Source of the DNA: Tubulanus polymorphus | Taxonomy: Eukaryota; Nemertea; Palaeonemertea; Tubulaniformes; Tubulanidae | NCBI RefSeq assembly: GCF_964204645.1 | Contig: NC_134025.1 | Coordinates: forward strand, 8,435,001-8,499,000 | DNA length: 64,000 nt | Direction: 5' to 3' | In this document: piece after piece, positions 37,701 to 41,729 of the stretch | How the letters are laid out: every line of letters begins with the position of its first letter | Numbering within the stretch: position 1 is the stretch's first letter | Program-made: the position numbers and the translations under genes | The notes under the pieces: model-generated | The model's database searches: none | Told to the model about the DNA's origin: nothing | The model's input: the letters and a program-made list of their open reading frames with translations, nothing else

Positions 37701-39451
37701 AGCAATTTTAATATTCTCCCATAGCATAGGGTGATATAGTTTACACAGAATTTATGGCACAATTGTAAATAGCTAAATGCTTAATAATAGCTGATTGATA
37801 ATTATCATATTCAGGCGAATTTTATTTACGCTCGGAATAAGAGTTCATGTAGAAGGTATGAGAACCAAGGATTGTATAGGGGATAGGTGCTGTGTACTTG
37901 AAAACGTGTTTCTGAATTAACTAAATACACTGTGCGGAGTGTTGGTACCTTGGATTATGATTTTTCACATAAGTAATGACTTTCAGTGTGGACATTGATA
38001 AGTTAAGGTGAATATGATGCTATCAAAATCTGAATGATTGTTTATAATCAAATGTTTTGTAAATCATAGTATCAATAATCAACAAAAAAAAACTACAAAT
38101 GTGTACTAAATATAAGACTTAGAATAATGACTAATCCTCATTGAGGGATGAAGTACTTGTTCAAGTACGAGTTATATTAATGGTAATAAAAATATTTCTC
38201 TTGTCCAAGTGTTTCCTTAGTCATTCAATAGATCCTTAATTCGTACCCAAACATTATAAAGGAAAAGTCTAAAAAGCTTAAAACCTGTTCTATTATCACG
38301 ATTCCCTTGGTCCCTTATGAGTCAAACTAATGGCTAAGTTTGTTGACTGAACACAAAATAGCTATACCAAACCCAATGCTAGAGAATCTGGCTAATTTTG
38401 ACCTTTGCTGGATTTTCATAGAAAGAGCATAGATATATAGTGTATTAACTATAGCCATGTAAATGTATGTGTTCTACACCACTATGAGTTTGAACAAATT
38501 TTTGCACTGATGATTTAGATTTTTGATATACTGGGGTAAAATGAAACTTAAACTATCATCTTAGAGAAGTTACATGATAGATGTAATTAGATAGATTACA
38601 TAGATATTTGATGCATATATAAGGATTTTGTTTATATTCTATACTGAAATGAATCCGTGGTCACCTGGACAATTTCTTGATTCTTGTTCCATATATTCAA
38701 ATATTTCTCTTAAAGTACATTTTTTTCAAGAGTTCATGTAACTTATGGGAATCATAAGGAAATAGCTCAAGTGACAGCACAAAAATGATGGGTGATTTAT
38801 GAATTACATTATTTACTTAAGTAACTAAACCAGATAAGAGTTTTGAGTGACAAGCTTTATTATGCATAATGTTGCAGTATGACTGTACCATAAAAATGTG
38901 TATCATAACCGTATTAGGTTATTGAGATTTTTTCTAGGTTGGTTATTCAAGCTAATGGTATTTTAATGGCTGATGATAATTAGTTTTTACCACCAGTCTT
39001 ACATGCTACTTTTTTAGAAGGTCATAAATCGTATAGGCAGTTTTCCCAATCTAAAGGTCCTTTCATTACCGGTAATTGCATCCCACAAGCAGGTATTCCC
39101 AAATCTAAAATTATTACTTCCGATAACTACGGTATATAAGATCAGTCCATCCTGTATTTGTTTATTTGTTTCGTTTTAACAGACATGCCTTCTGTGGTAA
39201 GACTAGAGCGGTTTTTAGAAAATGTGTGTGGTTATTGTAATTAGACATTAATTGAACAATCAAATCAAGTTGATTACAACTTTTGATATTTCAGATTGAT
39301 AAAAGTGATCGGGTGAGCCTTGCTCTTTCAAAAGATGGTCTGGCCAGTTTAGAAATAAGTGAAACCAAAAAGGAGGACACTGGTCATTATGCCTGTATAG
39401 CTAGTAATACTGAAGGAGAATCAACTGTTGCAGGAACACTGGAAGTTACAG
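36..39451 (+). CDS. TTN: Titin/twitchin-family giant sarcomeric protein, A-band to M-line half, 5' truncated
   Basis: Multi-exon gene; the parts are listed in the entries below. In this window it encodes about 22 Ig and 44 Fn3 domains, one protein kinase and ten more Ig domains. Ig domains show the conserved Trp, then D-x-G-x-Y-x-C/V; Fn3 domains show the P-P-x-x-D-G-G, EKR and YxFRVxAEN signatures. Nearly every domain sits on one exon with phase-1 boundaries, and Ig domains split by an intron are cut inside the Trp codon (phase 2). Such proteins lie along thick filaments, bind myosin and act as a ruler and scaffold. Ig-Ig-Fn3-kinase followed by ten Igs matches titin A168-A170-kinase-M1-M10; twitchin has about five Igs after the kinase, so titin is favoured but orthology is unproven. 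The N-terminal part is outside the window. The C-terminus could end by read-through of the last exon to a stop at 39475-39477, or continue into the downstream kinase gene. Confidence 0.8.
1812..3668 (+). CDS. Titin-like block: Ig-Ig-Fn3-Fn3-Fn3 (EEP type)
   Basis: Exons 1812-2081 (Ig, EEPLEFVRKLQDIDIK), 2198-2485 (Ig, APPKLLLDKNFKD), 2607-2903 (Fn3), 2979-3281 (Fn3, ends KDPWG) and 3366-3668 (Fn3, ends TTEPIG). The first Ig is shorter than usual, with the Trp in a VTWLKNGKP context. The second Ig has the WTFNGG form that marks all second Igs of this half-unit. All junctions are phase 1 and the reading frame is continuous. Introns of 70-130 bases show no further coding sequence. Confidence 0.85.
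3758..5620 (+). CDS. Titin-like block: Ig-Ig-Fn3-Fn3-Fn3 (VGD type)
   Basis: Exons 3758-4045 (Ig, VGDPPKIKTGLKDVSV), 4132-4407 (Ig, KLPVIEYDARLKE), 4533-4835 (Fn3), 4935-5237 (Fn3, ends KDPWG) and 5330-5620 (Fn3, ends ARYG). The opening Ig is on one uninterrupted exon. The equivalent Ig in the other copies is split by an intron inside its conserved Trp codon, so the intron has probably been lost here. All other junctions are phase 1. Confidence 0.85.
5714..7572 (+). CDS. Titin-like block: Ig-Ig-Fn3-Fn3-Fn3 (EEP type)
   Basis: Exons 5714-5983 (Ig, DEPLEILKPLKDV), 6082-6369 (Ig, APPKFLKDTKFQD, WTFNGG motif), 6463-6759 (Fn3), 6876-7178 (Fn3, ends KDPWG), then an exon from 7273 holding the third Fn3. 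That exon does not stop at the usual TTEPI linker but runs straight on into the next Ig (VGDAPVI) and ends at 7687, so the usual Fn3/Ig intron is absent here. The boundary at 7572 is a domain boundary, not a splice site. Confidence 0.84.
7573..9490 (+). CDS. Titin-like block: Ig-Ig-Fn3-Fn3-Fn3 (VGD type)
   Basis: The first Ig is coded by the end of exon 7273-7687 and by 7775-7947; the intron falls inside the Trp codon (TG|G, phase 2), followed by FKDSRELYE. Then come 8029-8313 (Ig, VAPVLDYDKKYMQ), 8419-8721 (Fn3), 8803-9108 (Fn3, ends KDPW) and 9197-9490 (Fn3, ends VRYG). Reading through the 7688-7774 intron is open but adds a pyrimidine-tract peptide, so splicing is the better model. Confidence 0.83.
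9579..11424 (+). CDS. Titin-like block: Ig-Ig-Fn3-Fn3-Fn3 (EEP type)
   Basis: Exons 9579-9848 (Ig, EEPIEFKKPVNDIRLK), 9947-10234 (Ig, APPKISISEKYKD, with WTYNGRP in place of WTFNGG), 10320-10616 (Fn3), 10711-11013 (Fn3, ends KDPWG) and 11122-11424 (Fn3, ends KDPLG). All junctions are phase 1 and frame is maintained. The first Ig has the short FECELSKPG form shared with the equivalent Igs at 1812, 5714 and 13432. Confidence 0.84.
11505..13337 (+). CDS. Titin-like block: Ig-Ig-Fn3-Fn3-Fn3 (VGD type)
   Basis: Exons 11505-11619 and 11690-11862 code the first Ig (VGDPPQLKQELRD; intron inside the Trp codon). Exon 11939-12529 joins the second Ig (SPKVELDTRLPG) and the first Fn3 (DKPTAPKNLQV) without an intron. 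Then 12619-12918 (Fn3, ends KDPF) and 13044-13337 (Fn3, ends VKYG). The intron between the second Ig and first Fn3, present in the other copies, is missing in this one. Confidence 0.83.
13432..15230 (+). CDS. Titin-like block: Ig-Ig-Fn3-Fn3-Fn3 (EEP type)
   Basis: Exon 13432-13992 joins both Igs (EEPIEFVKPLKDC, then APPTLMVDRYFND) without the usual intron. Then come 14068-14367 (Fn3), 14475-14777 (Fn3, ends KDPWG) and 14928-15230 (Fn3, ends KDPIG). All outer junctions are phase 1. The second Ig has WLFNDGQ where other copies have WTFNGG. Confidence 0.84.
15379..17380 (+). CDS. Titin-like block: Ig-Ig-Fn3-Fn3-Fn3 (VGD type, last half unit)
   Basis: Exons 15379-15493 and 15580-15752 (Ig, VGDPPKIREGLKDVS, split in the Trp codon), 15835-16119 (Ig, LPVIEFDRRLKN), 16228-16530 (Fn3), 16632-16934 (Fn3, ends KSPFG) and 17078-17380 (Fn3, ends REPIG). 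The next domain is another VGD-type Ig instead of the expected EEP-type. The ten-domain alternation therefore breaks at 17380, and the final full repeat is half length. Confidence 0.84.
17508..18252 (+). CDS. Titin-like Ig pair that ends the super-repeat region
   Basis: Exons 17508-17619 and 17699-17871 code one Ig (VGDAPVIVEPLKDQT; intron inside the Trp codon, then FKDNRELYD). Exon 17965-18252 codes the second (SEPKFEYGYRLREP, WTKDGVPLKPS). These are the last Igs before the sixteen-domain Fn3 array, so they mark the change of architecture. Junctions are in frame. Confidence 0.84.
18334..24904 (+). CDS. Sixteen consecutive Fn3 domains of the titin-like protein
   Basis: Exons 18334-18636, 18724-19029, 19157-19456, 19586-19888, 19966-20265, 20351-20647, 20733-21038, 21143-22060 (three Fn3s in one exon), 22163-22465, 22555-22857, 22982-23287, 23388-23690, 23775-24083 and 24599-24904. 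No Ig occurs between them. From the fourth domain on, most begin with a PP-x-x-P-GPL motif and many end in PRSPYG- or PRRPIG-like linkers, unlike the KDPWG and RYG linkers upstream, so they form their own subfamily. Typical motifs are DGGAPI, EKRE and YxFRVxAEN; the domain at 20351 is unusual in lacking the DGG (it has YSGSRPQ), and that at 23775 has FIIQNDNQ where EKR normally lies. The 24084-24598 intron is 515 bases and shows no other coding sequence. Confidence 0.86.
24905..25748 (+). other. 844-base intron before the kinase-proximal module
   Basis: A GT donor follows CAAATCA at 24904 and a CAG acceptor precedes 25749. A short open stretch at 25145-25333 has no acceptor/donor pair in phase and no Ig or Fn3 signature. 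I see no gene, RNA or repeat in it. Confidence 0.5.
25749..26720 (+). CDS. Kinase-proximal Ig-Ig-Fn3 module of the titin-like protein
   Basis: Exon 25749-26033 codes an Ig (KMTPPTFVEDLRDINVND, WFREYREVYDS). Exon 26109-26720 codes an Ig (APPQISLPKRLQDG, WTKDNEEIEHG) fused to an Fn3 (DRPDVPGKPVAFI, WPEPINDGGS, ERCEIGSDYW) without an intron, ending EPVDYNKL just before the kinase. The order Ig-Ig-Fn3-kinase is that of titin A168-A169-A170-kinase, where this module recruits M-line partners in vertebrates. Whether partner binding is conserved cannot be read from sequence. Confidence 0.85.
26797..28036 (+). CDS. Titin-type Ser/Thr protein kinase domain
   Basis: Exons 26797-26887, 26974-27174, 27261-27402, 27481-27681, 27764-27916 and 27991-28036. 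In order: glycine loop GKGAFG, AAKF lysine, the SGGDLFERL segment, catalytic loop HLDLKPEN, metal-binding DFGL, activation segment GTADFVAPE, DMWSIGVIAYVL and the C-lobe HPWL motif. All catalytic residues are present, so it should be able to bind ATP and transfer phosphate. Vertebrate titin kinase, by contrast, has EFG for DFG and is regarded as a pseudokinase. The vertebrate inhibitory Tyr in the P+1 loop is not present; Asp-Phe stands before the VAPE segment. HLD in place of HRD is usual for MLCK-family kinases. It lies between the Ig-Ig-Fn3 module and a basic tail. Confidence 0.92.
28496..29310 (+). CDS. Kinase C-terminal basic tail (likely autoregulatory)
   Basis: Exons 28496-28525 (PKPRRKPTVE), 29011-29091 (27 residues, rich in Lys/Arg: KLTRKKLATTNHELM, TKRRYQ) and 29208-29310 (PQAEQILGIGRLAEISPIF, RKVGQEGVFERTLTM). 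Phases 0, 0 and 1 chain correctly from the kinase exon ending at 28036 to the Ig at 29398. In titin and twitchin the equivalent tail folds over the kinase active site and can bind calmodulin-type proteins; that role is inferred here from position and basic character. The 459-base intron before 28496 and the 485-base one before 29011 show nothing else. Confidence 0.7.
29398..29792 (+). CDS. Post-kinase Ig 1 (M-line type)
   Basis: Exons 29398-29515 and 29620-29792, cut inside the Trp codon. Begins ELADSEPIILKELSDVDAYE, has CRFRCVV-type strand residues (ARFRCVVQAQPPPDIHW), then YKDDLVLTPG and DCGMYICEVRNDLG. A standard I-set Ig. It directly follows the kinase tail, as M1 does in titin. Confidence 0.85.
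29872..30743 (+). CDS. Basic PKA-like linker plus post-kinase Igs 2 and 3
   Basis: Exons 29872-30042, 30118-30451 and 30568-30743. The first opens with a very basic segment GRRLKRRLSLTEVSRV, which contains a PKA-type RRLS site with the Ser codon at 29901-29903. Ig 2 follows (PPKVRLPLMDTTVKAEEDF; its Trp lies in EIVWYHNNTRIEPSD), then Ig 3 (EPPFFVMDLHDTKIVEGS, split at the Trp codon, YKDRKEIYHG). The first half of Ig 2 ends with a phase-1 intron before the Trp strand instead of the usual split in the Trp. Confidence 0.83.
31500..32185 (+). CDS. Post-kinase Ig 4 with proline-rich leader
   Basis: Exons 31500-31747 and 32062-32185. Opens with RLRFARSPTPDYFPHPLPEP and MPEPEKLIKLN, then the Ig (APEFTVRLRTKVIDEG, WYKDGLEIVDT, KYTCIARNSEGE). 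Junctions are phase 1 in, phase 0 internal, phase 1 out. The 756-base intron before it (30744-31499) holds no convincing extra exon. Confidence 0.82.
32345..32756 (+). CDS. Post-kinase Ig 5
   Basis: Exons 32345-32486 and 32581-32756, split in the Trp codon. Starts EVEDFYAPTSDFVKPQFIRP, then AVFDCLATGSPMPDFKW and QKDSADLFETEKYKF, ending ALYSVVAYNSIGRS. It has Tyr-Ser-Val in place of the usual Tyr-x-Cys, so the disulfide-type Cys of the F strand is missing although the B-strand Cys remains. Confidence 0.83.
32855..33619 (+). CDS. Ser-rich linker, post-kinase Ig 6 and Ser/Tyr-rich spacer
   Basis: Exon 32855-33293 begins with a Ser/Asp-rich stretch containing several SP sites and one TP site, then Ig 6 (WPVFLRELPDKIELEEGD, WYKGVRELQYS, FRCQIKNSFGQ). 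Exon 33378-33619 is an 80-residue non-Ig spacer with an acidic DDSDDDVEFE run, RQQSRSSSGAK, and a Tyr/Ser cluster ending SYSSKSTKKRD. It resembles in position and character the Ser-rich insertions of the titin M-line region, where kinases act. No domain is recognised in the spacer. Confidence 0.8.
33870..33887 (+). CDS. Candidate 18-base microexon in the Ig 6-7 linker
   Basis: A TTTTCAG acceptor and GTAAGA donor bracket 18 bases coding EEKPDQ in the same phase (1 in, 1 out) as the flanking exons 33619 and 34654, so inclusion or skipping keeps the frame. The residues suit a flexible charged linker. Seen by eye only. Confidence 0.5.
34226..34270 (+). CDS. Weak candidate 45-base cassette exon
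   Basis: TGTCTGTAG acceptor and GTAAAA donor enclose 45 bases, phase 1 on both sides, coding VTLFNILNTKISVWT. It is frame-preserving, but the hydrophobic peptide is unlike the charged linkers around it, so this may be chance. The rest of the 33620-34653 gap shows nothing. Confidence 0.2.
34654..34935 (+). CDS. Post-kinase Ig 7
   Basis: Single exon. APFFIKELPDVVESLAGTS, DCRVWGRPEPEITWKRNG, EEKDSGKYTVHVKNRAG. Ends phase 1 at a GTAAGT donor. It is the only Ig after the kinase carried on one uninterrupted exon. Confidence 0.85.
35074..35518 (+). CDS. Charged linker and post-kinase Ig 8
   Basis: Exons 35074-35289 and 35378-35518. A charged 30-residue leader (EELKEAEREDSPTLITKQEE) precedes VPEFALKLRHKTVKFGSRAK, VVWSKDGQEILNEG, then GRFDIFCEKGVHNLE and AGLYSLKAKNEHG. 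The intron falls after the C strand, not in the Trp codon, unlike most neighbours. The F strand has Tyr-Ser-Leu, lacking the usual Cys. Confidence 0.82.
35784..35795 (+). CDS. Candidate 12-base microexon in the Ig 8-9 linker
   Basis: A CTTACAG acceptor and a perfect GTAAGT donor enclose 12 bases (EFKK plus the first base of Gly), phase 1 on both sides, matching the exons ending at 35518 and starting at 36182. Inclusion or skipping leaves the frame intact. The rest of the 35519-36181 intron is featureless. Confidence 0.5.
36182..36630 (+). CDS. Post-kinase Ig 9 and linker
   Basis: Exons 36182-36308 and 36388-36630, split in the Trp codon. EAPSFTTVMQDLTIADGD, FDCSIKGSPEPEISW, then MHNGRRLLPSRR and EGKYTCSARNSAGHQ. 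A charged tail (GRKEEQPHLIIKSDEIIE) runs into the next exon in phase 2. Confidence 0.84.
36713..39451 (+). CDS. Post-kinase Ig 10, interrupted by a 2.4-kb intron
   Basis: Exons 36713-36854 (ESDKKKFPPRFIKPLEPMEV, TCNVHGYPLPTIFWLKDGSK) and 39295-39451 (IDKSDRVSLALSKDGLASLE, GHYACIASNTEGES). The junction is phase 0. This is the tenth Ig after the kinase. Reading past the donor at 39452 reaches a stop at 39475-39477 and an AATAAA at 39943-39948, so this can be the C-terminus of the titin-like protein. The same donor is also in phase with the acceptor at 45973 of the downstream gene. Confidence 0.75.
36855..39294 (+). other. Large intron (2.4 kb) with a possible internal promoter near its 3' end
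   Basis: About ten times longer than most introns upstream. Mostly AT-rich single-copy-looking sequence with no Ig/Fn3 exon. Near its end are a TATATAAG at 39133-39140 and a short ATG-containing stretch at 39183-39196 (see the promoter entry). Confidence 0.5.
39133..39140 (+). promoter_or_regulatory. Candidate TATA box for an internal promoter
   Basis: TATATAAG lies about 45 bases upstream of a short segment 39183-39196 that reads ATG CCT TCT GTG followed by a GTAAGA donor. Spliced to the acceptor at 39295 this gives an in-frame start (MPSV-IDKSD). The motif alone is weak evidence in AT-rich DNA. Confidence 0.2.
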
Positions 39452-41729
39452 GTAATCTTAGTTTTACTTTTGAATAGGCCCACCAGGTGGCAACACAAGC
39501 AAGACAGGTTTGGGCTAGTCTATGTCTAGCCGTTATTCCCAGGGGTAACCTGTCAGATTGTCTCGTATTCATACTTGGTTTGGGCATGCAGGTTTCCTAG
39601 GTCTACTCATCAGATTTAAAGCCCACTTTTTAGTCGCCTGCATTTATAGAGCTATTAATAGCTGGGTGGCAATGTAGAATGAAAAATCATTTTCTATTAT
39701 AATGTTTATTTGTGAAGACGCAAAAATAACAATTCAGTCTAGACAAGGGTTTAATACAATATTCGAATGCTCCACGTTTATAGCGTGATTTTCTTTCCAT
39801 ATAGAATCGTGATATCATTAATACTTCTCTGAGCTTAGAAAAGCTTTTCATTTTTATTGAATGTAAAACAGTTTTTCAATTTCTTTGATAGTATTCATCA
39901 AATTAATCAACGTAATATGAAGTATTGCTTAGATAACATTTGAATAAAAAGAAGAAAGATATTTTTCACTTTTAACTTTCTGTAAGGAGAACGAAGGCAA
40001 TCAAAACGAACAACCCTATTCAGGAACAGATGTCACTTGTCTCAAATTGGCATATTAGAATGATATATTGAGTCATTATTAACGACCATAATAACTAGGG
40101 AAACTATCCAATTATCGCTCAGCTGATAATTGGTCATAGTTGTTCTCCTCTGCTGACCATACATGACATCAATTCAAACAAATCCTTTATTTATTTCCTT
40201 TATTCCGCTTTGATGATGTCATAGTGAAAAAATAATCCTGAAGACAATTAATTTCGTAATTTGATCATTCATCAGGATATTAGACAATATAAAAAGGGGT
40301 GTAGTTGTGTAGGGCATAGCTTATTTTGATTATTGATAGAAGATTGAATGTTCGTTTCAAGCCTTCATCATTGATCAGGACTGTATCTCTTCATAAACAT
40401 TTAAGTCGAGTGCTATATGACTCAGTAGTCTCTTCACTGAAGCTAGGCGTGGCATGTGTTAGTTCTTGTTGCATTCTGAAATGATGTGATAAAATCTTCA
40501 AATTAGTGCGATATCAAACTTCTTACATACTTAGTCAATAGAATGGTCATTGCTAAGCGGAAATGTTGAATTTTCTCAGTTGTGCAGGAAATGATATCTT
40601 AATTCCAATCCATATTTTTTCGCGTCAGCATCATATTTGGCTCTGAAATAATTGTGAAACAACTGAACAACGGGCTCCTATTTACGAAGGGATTATTACG
40701 TCTTAAAACGACATCAAACTAATGAAATAGGAAAGCCAGAATAAGGAGCTTTATACTTAGCTACTATTGATTTGACTCTCAATTCATGTGAAATATTTAT
40801 CTGGTGACAAAGATACTGCAGTGCATAGTACTACGAGTGAATTATTACATCGTGTAATCCGTTCGGTGAATCAGCTAAAGTTTGTGACAGTCAGCGATTG
40901 TGTAATTGATGACAACCGTTGATGCTAACTGAACAAAAAAGCAAGCTTGGATAATTTCGCTTTTAATCGCAATCAAGTTGTGCGCTGTCATTGCCGGTAT
41001 AGCATTTATTAATATGCACTTATACTTATGGTGAAGAGTTGTTGAAAACGCGACACAGATTCTGAGGACTGGTCTTGTTCAGAAATTTGCATCTAAACAG
41101 CACTTGCGAAATTGGATAATTTGTTTCAAAAATTGTACAGAAGAGTGTTCCCGTGTAGTCGTGTGCTGAGATATTTGTAATCGTGCTGAACACGCTTTTT
41201 CAAGGGACGAACGTGTTTTGCGAAAATCGCGTCACACAATAACATTGAAGGAGTGCGATATTGTGCATACTCACAAAAGCAATGTATTGACCTGGGTTAA
41301 ATGAATGTCTCTTCGGAATCAAAGGCTCGGTATACAAAGTTTATATGCATATGCCATATAGTATAATACTGTAAAACTGAAAAATGACTGTTTTGTCATT
41401 GAGCGTTTGCAGGTAGTACTGTTTAAAGTGGATTTACGTACAGAAGTTAAATTGAAAGTAGTGGAATATACTCATTGGTAAAGTTTGTTTAACCATTTTG
41501 ACCTTGTGTTTTCCCAGGTTTGAAGGAAATCAGGCAGGTGGAACTGCTTACATTAGACATTCAGGTGTGACACTTTATATCTTACATTCACAACATTGAG
41601 CTCGTTTCTTGGATATAAAAACAACACGAAGTTCGATTGTAGAAGTTGACTAACTGTGGAAGGAAAGTAGCTATATGATTGAAATTGGTTTACTGAATAT
41701 CTGTTGAAAATTGGATCTGTCGTTGAAAA
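39452..41729 (+). other. Non-coding interval between the titin Ig 10 exon and the Fn3-SxIP exon
   Basis: About 2.3 kb without recognisable domains or long open frames. It holds a possible poly(A) signal (39943-39948) and presumably the promoter and 5' leader of the exon at 41730. A stretch at 41520-41566 has splice-like ends and could be a 5' leader exon; I cannot confirm it. Confidence 0.45.

Noticed and set aside
41521-41566. Stretch with AG and GTGTGA borders upstream of 41730
   Set aside because: Could be a 5' leader exon, but the donor is weak and it is non-coding relative to the 41730 start; unsupported.
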